Positions 16,732 to 24,772 of a stretch of DNA of 64,000 nucleotides are shown here, in pieces. A program made the translations under genes and the position numbers. The notes under the pieces are model-generated. The model was not told where the DNA came from and did no database searches. It saw nothing but the letters and a program-made list of their open reading frames with translations. Source of the stretch: JAWXUC01 sp044432975 (GTDB lineage: Bacteria; Pseudomonadota; Alphaproteobacteria; RF32; CAG-239). The stretch is from assembly GCA_044432975.1 (NCBI GenBank), contig JAWXUC010000001.1:1-64000 (forward strand). The letters are read 5' to 3'. Every line of letters begins with the position of its first letter. Within the stretch, counting starts at the first letter, position 1.

Positions 16732-16971
16732 ATGAAAAACACACAAAACTACAAAGTATGCGAATTTTGCAAACAACAATACCCTTCAACTGAAGCATAT
16801 TGCCCTTTTTGTAAAGATGAAAAATGGAATTATTGCTCAGACTGCGGAAAAACAATTCCCAAAGGCAACAAAGAATGTGAATGTCAAACAGTTCTCAAAA
16901 AGAACAATACTATTTACACTTCTTGCGGAGAAATAGAAGTAAATGACGACCCATGGCCAAGCATACATTAG
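16732..16971 (+). CDS. small zinc-ribbon protein
   Basis: A 79-residue protein with cysteine pairs spaced for metal binding: CEFC, CPFC, CSDC and CEC within the first 55 residues, enough for two zinc ribbons. The remaining tail is acidic. Such proteins bind nucleic acid or act as adaptors, but no specific family can be named. No Shine-Dalgarno sequence is visible. It has its own promoter and terminator, like the other orphan genes in the window. Confidence 0.7.
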   Translation: MKNTQNYKVCEFCKQQYPSTEAYCPFCKDEKWNYCSDCGKTIPKGNKECECQTVLKKNNTIYTSCGEIEVNDDPWPSIH

Positions 16972-16990
16972 AATTTTTTTAATTTTATTA

Positions 16991-17042
16991 AAACAGAAAC
17001 CCCCTTAATAATGTTAACATCATTTAAGGGGATTTCTTTTAA
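16991..17042 (+). terminator. intrinsic terminator of the zinc-ribbon gene
   Basis: CCCCTTAA pairs with TTAAGGGG around an AT-rich inner hairpin, followed by ATTTCTTTT. Confidence 0.7.
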
Positions 17043-17150
17043 TTATAACTCAACATCTTTATAAAGTTGTTGGGCTATCTCTTTCATCCAATCCTCGCCT
17101 TCAAAGCAAGAAAAATCTAGAGGAAAGATAAAAAATAGAAGTGTTTTCAT
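17043..17150 (-). CDS. possible 35-residue peptide
   Basis: A short frame MKTLLFFIFPLDFSCFEGED and then WMKEIAQQLYKDVEL follows the barrel gene on the same strand. It has a hydrophobic start and an amphipathic end. No ribosome-binding site is clear. It may be chance. Confidence 0.25.
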   Translation of the reverse strand: MKTLLFFIFPLDFSCFEGEDWMKEIAQQLYKDVEL

Positions 17151-17187
17151 ACGCGTTTCTATTTATGCCCACAAGGGCGGTTAATAA

Positions 17188-17763
17188 TTAAATTTTAAAT
17201 CCTACACTCACTGTAGGGAAGAAAGGCATTCCGTAAGACTGTCCTACTCCTGCCTCCAAGTAACCTGGCATTTCACCAACAAAGAAAGTATCTACCTGAG
17301 CTCTAATAAACCATCCGCTCCAAAAGGTATATTCAACACCTGCTGTAACATTAAGACCAAAAGAGGAAGGAGTACGACGATAATAATCATCATAATAGTA
17401 ATTATCATACCTACTTGGCTTATAAACACTCTGCCAAACTACTCCACCTCCAATAAAGAAGTTAAAATTATCATCATAAGAAGTATTGTAAGTACCTCTT
17501 AAAATAGAACTTCCCACAGGAATTATGTTTCTACCGTCTTCAACAGCTCTTGCTTGCTCACCTGACGTAGTGTAATTCCAAATGGCCATGTAACAAAATT
17601 CACCCTTAAAGTGATCTGTAAACATGCCACCTAAACCAACCTGAGTTGTACCACTACCACCACCAACAAACAATTCTGCCATACCTTGCTGTGCTTTAAC
17701 CTCAGAAACATTACCAAAAAGTGTAACAACTCCTAATATTAAAGCAAAAATAATCTTTTTCAT
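17188..17763 (-). CDS. outer-membrane beta-barrel protein, tandem copy 2
   Basis: A 191-residue secreted protein. The signal peptide spans about residues 1-24 and ends VKAQQ. The mature part alternates short hydrophobic strands with Gly/Tyr-rich turns, including a FFIGGG strand and a tyrosine-rich DNYYYDDYYRR loop. It ends in FPTVSVGFKI, a typical final barrel strand. It is a paralogue of the gene upstream: YTTSGEQAR here against FSTTGEQSR there, followed by similar glycine-rich strands. About eight strands are likely. Function unknown; small porins and adhesin-like barrels share this build. Confidence 0.7.
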   Translation of the reverse strand: MKKIIFALILGVVTLFGNVSEVKAQQGMAELFVGGGSGTTQVGLGGMFTDHFKGEFCYMAIWNYTTSGEQARAVEDGRNIIPVGSSILRGTYNTSYDDNFNFFIGGGVVWQSVYKPSRYDNYYYDDYYRRTPSSFGLNVTAGVEYTFWSGWFIRAQVDTFFVGEMPGYLEAGVGQSYGMPFFPTVSVGFKI

Positions 17764-17805
17764 AACAATCTAGTTTTAAGCCCTATAAAGAGCAGTTAAA
17801 AAATA

Positions 17806-18408
17806 CTAAAAACTTCTAGCAACTCCTACAGAAAATATCAAAGGACACTTGCCTTTAGAAGAATAGAAGCCTGATTCAACATAGTTATCTATGCCAAAAC
17901 AATAATACATGTCTGCTTGCAAGGCTGTAGTCCAACCACGTGAAACTTCAATACTAATACCACCTGTTGCATTTAACATAAAAGCAGATCTTGAACCAGA
18001 ACAACAAGAATTATCAGAATAAGCAGTACTTCGCCTATTTGAATAACTAGTCCATCCAATGCAAGGGCCACCTCCACCAAAAAAGTTTACAGGTCCTCTA
18101 AAATAAGTGCTTCCTCGATACTCAAAAGTAACAATAGACATACCCAACTCATTACACCCCTCAAAATCAGAACGAGACTGCTCTCCAGTGGTAGAAAAAT
18201 TGAAAACATGTCCAAAATCTACTCCAAAACCTCGATAACGATTTATCTTATAAACGACACCAACACCAATTTGAGGGCCTACATAAGCCTGAACAGATAA
18301 AGGATAACGCAAATTAGATGAATAGAAATTTCTGCATCGAGCATTTGCTAAGTCTGTGCTACAAATTAAGACAACAAATGTCAGTAGCATAAAAAGATTT
18401 TTTTTCAT
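17806..18408 (-). CDS. outer-membrane beta-barrel protein, tandem copy 1
   Basis: A 200-residue secreted protein with a signal peptide ending DLANA near residue 23. The mature protein has glycine-rich strands (FFGGGGPCIGW), a serine- and cysteine-rich loop (SDNSCCSGSRS) and a final strand LIFSVGVARSF. The cysteines CC and further single ones could form disulfides in the periplasm. It is the first gene of a two-gene unit with its paralogue 42 bases downstream. A consensus promoter lies upstream, and the leader has no Shine-Dalgarno. The role is unknown. Confidence 0.7.
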   Translation of the reverse strand: MKKNLFMLLTFVVLICSTDLANARCRNFYSSNLRYPLSVQAYVGPQIGVGVVYKINRYRGFGVDFGHVFNFSTTGEQSRSDFEGCNELGMSIVTFEYRGSTYFRGPVNFFGGGGPCIGWTSYSNRRSTAYSDNSCCSGSRSAFMLNATGGISIEVSRGWTTALQADMYYCFGIDNYVESGFYSSKGKCPLIFSVGVARSF

Positions 18409-18444
18409 TGTAAGTAATTTTATTTATAATTTTTATTTGGCACT

Positions 18445-18473
18445 AAAATATCACAAAAAGCCCCCTTTGTCAA
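18445..18473 (-). promoter_or_regulatory. promoter of the tandem barrel genes
   Basis: On the minus strand TTGACA (18468-18473), a 17-base spacer and TATTTT (18445-18450). Confidence 0.65.
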
Positions 18474-18527
18474 ACTTTTTGTACAAAAAAAACTATAGAC
18501 TTTTAAAATTTATAATATATAAGACAG

Positions 18528-18660
18528 CCATAGTTTGATTATTCAGACTATAATTCACATGCAAAAGCACGTTTACCTTAGGTGTTCTAAGGTTTATCGC
18601 TCCGATGCCAACTATTTGGTTTTCCTGTCTTTTGCAGAGGTTTAATTGGAAAAAAAGGAA
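18528..18660 (+). promoter_or_regulatory. candidate rpsB mRNA leader
   Basis: The 5' region of rpsB contains two good hairpins, ATAGTTTG/CAGACTAT (18530-18551) and ACCTTAG/CTAAGGT (18575-18593), followed by a less structured stretch. Ribosomal protein S2 commonly represses its own operon through such leaders. The match to a known leader family is not proven here. Confidence 0.45.
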
Positions 18661-18668
18661 AATATAAA

Positions 18669-19469
18669 ATGAATTTACCAAAATTTACGATTCGCCAAAT
18701 GATAGAAGCTGGCGTACACTTTGGTCACCACGCTCGTCGTTGGAACCCAAAAATGGCTCCATTTATTTATGGAAAAAAAGACAATATTCACATTATCGAC
18801 TTACAAAAAACTTACCCAATGCTTTATAAAGCATTAGCAACAGTTCAAGAAATTGCTGCAAACGGTGGTAAAGTTTTATTTGTTGGTACAAAAAAACAAG
18901 CTCAAGAAATTGTTAAAGACAACGCTTTACGTTGTGGTCAATATTATGTAAACTACCGTTGGTTAGGTGGCATGATGACAAACTGGAAAACAGTTTATAA
19001 ATCAATTTCTCGTTTGAACAAACTTAACGATATGTTTGAAAAAGATGAAACTCAAGGCTATACAAAAAAAGAACTTTTAGGCTTTGAAAAAGAAAGAACA
19101 AAATTAGGTTTAGAATTAGACGGTATTAAAACTATGGGTGGTCAACCAGATTTAGTATTTGTAATTGACACTCCAAAAGAATCTTTAGCAGTTGCTGAAG
19201 CAAAAAAATTAGGCATCCCTGTAATTGGTATTTGCGATACAAACGCAGATCCAGAAGCTGTAGATTTACCTGTTCCTGGTAATGATGATGCAATCAGAGC
19301 TATTTCTTTCTACTCTGAATTAATTTCATCTGCAGTATTAAACGGTATGCAACAACAAATTGCATCTTCTGGCTTAAAAGTTGAAGAAGTTTCTGTTGAA
19401 GGCGAAAAAACAAAAAAAAGAACATCTAAAAAAGTAGAAGAAAAAACTGAAGAAGTAGCAGGAGAATAA
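18669..19469 (+). CDS. rpsB: 30S ribosomal protein S2
   Basis: A structural protein of the small ribosomal subunit. The sequence opens with the family signature [20 protein letters not shown] and continues with [22 protein letters not shown] and the conserved [13 protein letters not shown] charged extension rich in Lys and Glu follows after residue 240, giving 266 residues. It is the first gene of the rpsB-tsf operon, a near-universal bacterial pairing. AAAAAAGGAAAA serves as ribosome-binding site. Confidence 0.97.
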   Translation: MNLPKFTIRQMIEAGVHFGHHARRWNPKMAPFIYGKKDNIHIIDLQKTYPMLYKALATVQEIAANGGKVLFVGTKKQAQEIVKDNALRCGQYYVNYRWLGGMMTNWKTVYKSISRLNKLNDMFEKDETQGYTKKELLGFEKERTKLGLELDGIKTMGGQPDLVFVIDTPKESLAVAEAKKLGIPVIGICDTNADPEAVDLPVPGNDDAIRAISFYSELISSAVLNGMQQQIASSGLKVEEVSVEGEKTKKRTSKKVEEKTEEVAGE

Positions 19470-19474
19470 TTACA

Positions 19475-20377
19475 ATGGCAAATATTACAGCACAAATGGT
19501 TAAAGAATTGCGCGAAATTTCTGGCGCAGGTATGTTAGATTGCAAAAAAGCTCTTGATCAAAACGATGGTAACATGGAAAACGCTATTGACTGGTTAAGA
19601 ACAAAAGGTCTTGCATCTGCTGCAAAAAAAGCATCTAGAGTTGCTGCAGAAGGTTTAGTTGCAATTGCTGTTGAAGGTAATAAAGCAACTGTTGTTGAAG
19701 TTAATTCAGAAACAGACTTCGTTGCAAAAAATGACATCTTCCAAGAATATGTTGCAGATGCAGCATTAATTGCTTTGGCATCAAATGGTGATGTTGAAGA
19801 AATGAAAAACTTTGCTTGTCCTAAATGTGGCAAATCTTTCGGTGAAAGATTAACAGACATGATCGCTAAAATTGGCGAAAACATGAACTTACGTCGTGCT
19901 CAAATGGTTGAAGTAGAAAACGGTGTTGTTAGCGCTTATGTACACAATGCTGCTGCTCCAAACGTTGGAAAAATTGGCGTTTTAGTTGCTTTAGAATCTG
20001 ATGGCGATAAAGCTGAATTATCAGCTCTGGGCAAACAAATTGCAATGCACATTGCAGCTAGCAATCCTATTGCTCTTGACGTTGCAGATGTTGACACTCA
20101 TGTTTTAGAACGTGAAAAAGCTATTATCGCAGAAAAAGCTAAAGCTTCTGGCAAACCAGAAAACATCATTGAAAAAATGGTTGAAGGTGGTTTACGCAAA
20201 TTCTATGATGAAGTTGTTTTATTAGAACAAAAATTCATTATGGATACAGATAAAAAAGTAAAAGAAATTTTAGGTAACGCTAAAATTAAAGAATTTGTTG
20301 CTTTTAGATTAGGTGAAGGTATCGAGAAAAAAGAAGAAGACTTTGCCGCTGAAGTAGCAGCACAATTGGGCAAATAA
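19475..20377 (+). CDS. tsf: elongation factor Ts
   Basis: The nucleotide-exchange factor that releases GDP from EF-Tu. The N-terminal UBA-like domain (MVKELREISGAGMLDCKKAL) and the TDFVAKND core that contacts EF-Tu are both present. Unusually, residues about 115-118 form a CPKC pair followed by GKSFGERLTDMIAKIGENM. The usual proteins have no cysteine pair here, and two cysteines alone are insufficient for a classical zinc site. Length 300. It starts five bases after rpsB and is followed by a terminator. Confidence 0.96.
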   Translation: MANITAQMVKELREISGAGMLDCKKALDQNDGNMENAIDWLRTKGLASAAKKASRVAAEGLVAIAVEGNKATVVEVNSETDFVAKNDIFQEYVADAALIALASNGDVEEMKNFACPKCGKSFGERLTDMIAKIGENMNLRRAQMVEVENGVVSAYVHNAAAPNVGKIGVLVALESDGDKAELSALGKQIAMHIAASNPIALDVADVDTHVLEREKAIIAEKAKASGKPENIIEKMVEGGLRKFYDEVVLLEQKFIMDTDKKVKEILGNAKIKEFVAFRLGEGIEKKEEDFAAEVAAQLGK

Positions 20378-20400
20378 TTTTTATATTATTTGTTGTCAAC

Positions 20401-20438
20401 GAAGACTTGGGCCCTCCCCCAAGTCTTTTTTTTTTTTA
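20401..20438 (+). terminator. rpsB-tsf terminator
   Basis: AAGACTTGGG pairs with CCCAAGTCTT around a CCCTCC loop and is followed by about eleven T residues. Confidence 0.92.
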
Positions 20439-20526
20439 CATTTTTAACAACACAAGACTCGTTATCAAACCACCACAAATCCCCCTTCGCTTGTGAAGGA
20501 ACGACAGGCAAACCCTAACGAAGGTT

Positions 20527-20688
20527 TTAGACCATTTTACGAAAAGATAGAATATACCTGTGAAGGATTTTGTTTTTTGAATTTATTTTTATTTATGAAG
20601 TGTAGTGGACTACAGTTTATAAATAAAAATAAAGAACAAAAAGCAAAAGACGAGCAAAGAGATTCTATCTTTTCGTAAAATGGTCTAA
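20527..20688. repeat. foldback element with 27-bp terminal inverted repeats
   Basis: The outer 27 bases (20527-20553, beginning TTAGACCATTTTACGAAAAG) are the exact reverse complement of 20662-20688. Inside, TTTATTTTTATTTAT pairs with ATAAATAAAAATAAA, and the centre GTAGT/ACTAC closes the fold, so nearly the whole 162 bp forms one long hairpin. It carries no gene I trust. It resembles a MITE or a decayed mobile element. Confidence 0.8.
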
Positions 20689-20700
20689 CACCCGACACCA

Positions 20701-20725
20701 GTCATCCTGAACTTGTTTCAGGATC
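20701..20725. repeat. small palindromic repeat GTCATCCTGAA, copy 2
   Basis: A near-identical copy of the hairpin at 5936-5960. Confidence 0.55.
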
Positions 20726-20752
20726 TTTTACAATACAAAGAGAATTAGATGC

Positions 20753-20925
20753 TATAACTAATCCGAAATTAATTGATTGTATTTTGCATTAAAAAAGTAG
20801 GGGAGACCTGAGGTCTCTCGACAATAAATATCCTTATTTTCATTACCTTACGGCAATGATGGCGATTAATAATCGCCCCTACAAATAAGCGATAAGCACA
20901 ATCAAGTAATTTCGGATTAGTTATA
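20753..20925. repeat. MITE-like element, copy A
   Basis: A 173-bp element with terminal inverted repeats of 28 bp (ATAACTAATCCGAAATTA at the left, mirrored at 20898-20925) differing at one position. Inside are three hairpins: GGGGAGACC/GGTCTCTC, CATTACC/GGCAATG and GGCGATTA/TAATCGCC. A second full copy in reverse orientation is at 34703-34872, with partial copies at 34627-34702 and 30475-30502. The ends begin with TA, as in mariner-type MITEs. No coding capacity. Confidence 0.8.
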
Positions 20926-20972
20926 AAATAAATTCAGCATAACGACAAGCTTTCAACTTAACAATTAAAAAC

Positions 20973-22019
20973 TTAAAATTTATAATTCAAACCCAATGTA
21001 AACATTTTACTATGTGATTCTTTTTCATAATATCTAAAATCACTCACAAAAGAAAAATCATCTGTCATCTTATAAGAGAAATTTGCTCTCCATGTCAAAT
21101 AATGTTTATCTGCAGTATTTTTTGCTATTTCTAAAGATGAACCATCATAATAATCTAACGTATACGCCTTTCTAGGATCAGATAAAATTGTAGTAAAATC
21201 AGGACCAACTCTAACATCAAATTTATTATTTTTATAACCAACATAAAAAGCTGTACCAAAATCTATTTTATAAGCATTATGATGAGATAAATCAAAACCA
21301 TTATTTTCAACAAAGCCTTCTCTTAACACACCATAATAATTAAAATCTAAAACAGGACGCGCATAAAAATTATTAAAATTAAAATCTTTAGATGCTGTAT
21401 TTTCAAATCCATAATACATTGTTAAAAAGTTTGATTTATGAACATCAACATCACTAACACGACGCAAATCAGAAGTCCCAACACCCAAATACAAAAGACT
21501 TAACCATTTTGTATTATTCTCATTATATGTCATAAAAAATGAGCTCATAACATTTTGCTGATTAAGATACATATCTTTAACCATATAATCTGTATTAAAA
21601 GACGCAAAAGAAACTCCTGCCCCCAATCTAACACTATCTGTTATTTTTTTATCAGCAGTAACATAAAAATTATTAAGTCCAGCATCTAAACCATAAGAAG
21701 ATTTTGTATTTTTAGAATTTATATAATCATATTCATAACCAAAACTAACTCTATAAAGCTTATCCCAATCACCATAACCAATAGAATCTTGAAAAGTTCT
21801 TCCAACATTACTAAAATAACTCATCCCTAATGATGAAACAGACGGAAATATATTAGAACCACCAGCAATTCCTGGCACAATATTTTCTGCAACATTAAGA
21901 GCCCCTTTACTTGCCCCAAAATTACGATATTTCACAGCTGCATTATAACCAACATCGTCAGACGCAAACGCCATCGAAGATGATAAAGATAACAAAGTTA
22001 TTAGTCCAATTTTTTTCAT
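20973..22019 (-). CDS. outer-membrane beta-barrel protein
   Basis: A 348-residue secreted protein. The signal peptide ends SSSMAFA near residue 19. The mature chain alternates amphipathic strands and polar turns (for example DSVRLGAGVSFASFNTDY, FDVRVGPDFTTILSD) and ends in FTLGLNYKF. The terminal phenylalanine is the recognition signal for the BAM complex. The strand number suggests 12-16. It may be a porin-like or autotransporter-barrel-like protein; no passenger domain precedes it. It stands alone next to the MITE. Confidence 0.75.
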   Translation of the reverse strand: MKKIGLITLLSLSSSMAFASDDVGYNAAVKYRNFGASKGALNVAENIVPGIAGGSNIFPSVSSLGMSYFSNVGRTFQDSIGYGDWDKLYRVSFGYEYDYINSKNTKSSYGLDAGLNNFYVTADKKITDSVRLGAGVSFASFNTDYMVKDMYLNQQNVMSSFFMTYNENNTKWLSLLYLGVGTSDLRRVSDVDVHKSNFLTMYYGFENTASKDFNFNNFYARPVLDFNYYGVLREGFVENNGFDLSHHNAYKIDFGTAFYVGYKNNKFDVRVGPDFTTILSDPRKAYTLDYYDGSSLEIAKNTADKHYLTWRANFSYKMTDDFSFVSDFRYYEKESHSKMFTLGLNYKF

Positions 22020-22090
22020 ATAAAAACTATATTGTAAACAAGTTAAAAAACAGTTGATTTTTATTTTTAATCAATTAAAAAGTAGTCATT

Positions 22091-22176
22091 GCGATTATGG
22101 CGGAATTGGTAGACGCGTAACGTTGAGGTCGTTATAAGCTATGCTTGTGGAAGTTCGAGTCTTCTTAATCGCACCA
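22091..22176 (+). tRNA. tRNA-Leu (anticodon GAG)
   Basis: An 86-nt class-II tRNA: acceptor GCGATTA/TAATCGC, anticodon stem AACG/CGTT with loop TTGAGGT giving anticodon GAG, a long variable arm, T loop TTCGAGT and encoded CCA. Confidence 0.94.
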
Positions 22177-22199
22177 TTTTTTAAAAGGATTTTGTTATT

Positions 22200-23582
22200 A
22201 TGGCACACAAAAACAAAAAAAAAGAAAATCCTCAAATCTTAGGTCTTGGCCCTAAGATTATAAATTCCATAAAAATTGCACTAGAAGAAAATGATCATAT
22301 TCACATCTTGCGCCTTGTTGAAGGACTTGATGAATATGATGTTGCCAAATTAATTGAAAGCCTCCATAAATCAGAACGTACAAAATTCTTAGAAATCATG
22401 GGAGACAAAATCTCTCCAGATGTTTATGTAGAATTAAATGACACCCTGCAAGAGCAACTTATTGATGATATGGAACAAGACAGACTTGTAGATATTGTCA
22501 ATGAACTTGATTCTGATGAAGCTGTAGAAATTTTAGAGCACTTAGATGAAAATGAACAAAAAGACATTATCAAACAATTAGATGATGCAGAGCTAAAAGG
22601 TCAAATCAGAGCCTCATTAAATTATCCAGAAGATTCTGCTGGTCGTATAATGAGTAGAGAATTTGTTTCAATGCCTCATTACTGGAGCGTTAAAGAAGCA
22701 AAAAACTTTTTATTAAAAGACAAAGATTTACCAGAAGACTTTTATACAATTTTTATCATAAATGAAAAATTCAAACCAATCGGAGAAATATCTCTAGATA
22801 AATTACTCAGAGCCAAAAGTTCTCAATTATTATCAGACGTTATGGATGAAGAAATAACCCCTATTAGCGTAAATACAGACCAAGAAGAATTAGCCTTAAT
22901 GTTTAGAGAATATGACTGGGTTTCTGCCGCAGTTGTTGACAATAAAGGGCACTTAATCGGTATTATTGATGTTGATGACATCATCGACGTAGTTCATGAA
23001 GAAGCCGTTGAAGACATTATGCACTTATCTGGTGTTGAAAGTGGTGATGTTTATAAATCTGTACCTCAAATTTTCAAATCAAGAATTATTTGGCTAATCA
23101 TAAACTTAATTGCCAGCGTATTAGCTGCAAGTGTTGTTTCAGGATTTGAAAACGTTATTGTTGCTATAACAACTGTAGCAATTTTAATGCCTGTTGTAAT
23201 TTCTATGGCAGGCTCAACAGGTCAACAAACCCTAGCTGTTGTTGTCAGAGCCATTGCCACCAAAGAACTAAACAACTCAAATACATGGAGAATGATTGGC
23301 AAAGAAATTTTAGTCGGATTCTCAAACGGTTTATTTTTTGCAATCATTGCTTTTATCGCAACCATGTTGTTATTCCCAGAAGAACCTAACATAAGTTTAG
23401 TTATTGCACTGGCTTTAGTTTGCAACTTGACTATTGGTTCTTTAGGAGGTATTTTAATTCCAATAACCTTAAATAAATTAAAAATTGACCCTGCCGTTTC
23501 TTCAGGCATTTTCTTATTTGCCTTAACAGACAGTGGTGGACTTTTAGTTTTTTTAAGCCTAGCTAAGTTAATTTTATTGTGA
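22200..23582 (+). CDS. mgtE: magnesium transporter MgtE
   Basis: An inner-membrane Mg2+ channel gated by cytoplasmic magnesium. The first 130 residues form the acidic MgtE N domain (repeats such as VEILEHLDENEQKDIIKQLD), followed by two CBS domains (about 135-260) and a membrane domain of about five spans from residue 285 on. The pore region PVVISMAGSTGQQTLAVVVR is characteristic. Its length of 460 residues is standard. It starts 23 bases after tRNA-Leu and is followed by lspA after seven bases. Confidence 0.95.
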   Translation: MAHKNKKKENPQILGLGPKIINSIKIALEENDHIHILRLVEGLDEYDVAKLIESLHKSERTKFLEIMGDKISPDVYVELNDTLQEQLIDDMEQDRLVDIVNELDSDEAVEILEHLDENEQKDIIKQLDDAELKGQIRASLNYPEDSAGRIMSREFVSMPHYWSVKEAKNFLLKDKDLPEDFYTIFIINEKFKPIGEISLDKLLRAKSSQLLSDVMDEEITPISVNTDQEELALMFREYDWVSAAVVDNKGHLIGIIDVDDIIDVVHEEAVEDIMHLSGVESGDVYKSVPQIFKSRIIWLIINLIASVLAASVVSGFENVIVAITTVAILMPVVISMAGSTGQQTLAVVVRAIATKELNNSNTWRMIGKEILVGFSNGLFFAIIAFIATMLLFPEEPNISLVIALALVCNLTIGSLGGILIPITLNKLKIDPAVSSGIFLFALTDSGGLLVFLSLAKLILL

Positions 23583-23589
23583 GGATTTT

Positions 23590-24054
23590 ATGATTTTAGG
23601 TTTATCAATCGCATTGGGTATTATTTTATTTGATCAAGCATCAAAGTTTTTTATTTTCAATAACGTATTAGGACAATATGACATCATCCAAGTAACACCT
23701 TTTTTCAATCTTGTAAAAGCATGGAATACTGGTGTTAGTTTTTCAATGTTTAATGATTATGGTGTTTATGGTAGAATTGGACTTGTTATTGTTGCTCTCT
23801 TAATTGTTGGTGCATTAGTTTTGTGGCTCAAATCAGAAAAAAGCAAATTCATGCAAATTGCTTTAGGTTTTGTAATTGGTGGCGCTATTGGTAACGTAAT
23901 TGACAGAATTCGCTTAGGTGCTGTTTTTGATTTTTTAGATTTTTATATAGGCACATCACACTGGCCAGCTTTCAACGTTGCAGACAGCTTTATTTGCATT
24001 GGCGCTGTTATGTTAATATTCAAAGAAATATTCTTAAGGGAGAAATCTAAATGA
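23590..24054 (+). CDS. lspA: lipoprotein signal peptidase
   Basis: An inner-membrane aspartic protease that removes the signal peptide of prolipoproteins after lipidation. The four membrane spans and the two catalytic aspartates are present, in GNVIDRIRLGAVFDF and WPAFNVADSF. Its 154 residues are typical. Its last codons overlap the HEPN gene start (ATGA). In related genomes lspA is followed directly by bamF and M16 proteases; here a two-gene module lies between. Several lipoproteins in the window (BamD, the mini-BamF, the murA-linked lipoprotein) are its likely substrates. Confidence 0.96.
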   Translation: MILGLSIALGIILFDQASKFFIFNNVLGQYDIIQVTPFFNLVKAWNTGVSFSMFNDYGVYGRIGLVIVALLIVGALVLWLKSEKSKFMQIALGFVIGGAIGNVIDRIRLGAVFDFLDFYIGTSHWPAFNVADSFICIGAVMLIFKEIFLREKSK

Positions 24055-24056
24055 AA
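24034..24056 (+). repeat. direct repeat, left flank of HEPN/MNT
   Basis: The 23 bases starting TTAAGGGAGAAATCTAAATG are repeated exactly at 24750-24772. They contain the ribosome-binding site and start codon, so the inserted module and the gene it displaced each keep a working translation start. Confidence 0.85.
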
Positions 24057-24461
24057 TCTGAATTAAACATTCAAATTTTAGAAAACGCCATAACAACCTT
24101 AAAAGAAGCCTTTGAAGCATATCAAACAAACAGCGATTTATCAATAAAAGATATTGTTGCAGATTCTTGTGTGAAAAGATTTGAATACACCATAGAAACT
24201 TCAATAAAAATAATGAAAAAATACTTAAAACTAGAATATGCAAAAGAAGAAAAAGAATTAACAATTAATAATACTTTTAGATTTATGCAAGGATATGAGC
24301 TTATAAAAAACTGGGAAAACTGGCGCTTATATTATGCAAAACGCAATGACACCTCACATGAATACAACTTGCAAAAAGCAAGAGAACTTTTAGATATCTT
24401 ACCAGAATTTATAATAGATGCAGACTTCTTATTAAAATCATTAAAAGCAAGGTTAAAATGA
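24051..24461 (+). CDS. HEPN-domain protein (HI0074-type)
   Basis: A 136-residue all-helical protein of the nucleotidyltransferase-substrate-binding (HI0074) family, the HEPN half of a HEPN/MNT pair. The catalytic-type motif R-x4-H is present as RNDTSH (R98-H103), so RNase activity is possible. Known HEPN/MNT modules act as toxin-antitoxin pairs in which MNT modifies the HEPN toxin. It overlaps lspA by four bases and the MNT gene by four bases, so all three are translationally coupled. The toxin role is inferred from the family. Confidence 0.87.
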   Translation: MKSELNIQILENAITTLKEAFEAYQTNSDLSIKDIVADSCVKRFEYTIETSIKIMKKYLKLEYAKEEKELTINNTFRFMQGYELIKNWENWRLYYAKRNDTSHEYNLQKARELLDILPEFIIDADFLLKSLKARLK

Positions 24462-24766
24462 TTTATGGAATAACAAAGACAGAAGAAAAAATAATAAAAA
24501 ACATTTTATCTCCATATTTTAATGAATATGACTTCTATTATTATGGTTCAAGAGTTAAAGGAAATTTTGAAAAAACATCAGACCTAGATATTTTAATTAA
24601 AGGATTAAAATCAATGCCTTTTAATATATTAGAAGAAATAAAAGAAGCTTTTGATAACAGCCACATTTCTTATGTTGTAAATTTTTCAGATTATAATAAA
24701 ATAGATAACGAATTTTATAACATCATAAAAAAAGACTTAAGACCAATCATTAAGGGAGAAATCTAA
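24458..24766 (+). CDS. MNT nucleotidyltransferase (HI0073-type)
   Basis: A 102-residue minimal nucleotidyltransferase of the MNT (MntA-like) family. The core motif G-S-x9-D-x-D is visible as YYGSRVKGNF...SDLD, with S31, D42 and D44. It pairs with the HEPN gene upstream and may act as antitoxin by modifying it with nucleotides, as shown for other HEPN/MNT modules. It ends exactly at the ATG of the mini-bamF, inside the second copy of the 23-bp direct repeat. Confidence 0.87.
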   Translation: MIYGITKTEEKIIKNILSPYFNEYDFYYYGSRVKGNFEKTSDLDILIKGLKSMPFNILEEIKEAFDNSHISYVVNFSDYNKIDNEFYNIIKKDLRPIIKGEI

Positions 24767-24772
24767 ATGAAA
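24750..24772 (+). repeat. direct repeat, right flank of HEPN/MNT
   Basis: An exact copy of 24034-24056. Together they bracket a 693-bp segment carrying the two toxin-antitoxin genes. Confidence 0.85.

Noticed and set aside
20493..20678. 61-residue frame over the foldback element
   Set aside because: It starts with GTG inside a palindrome-rich stretch, crosses both arms of the long inverted repeat, and has no ribosome site or domain. The frame is a by-product of the hairpin.
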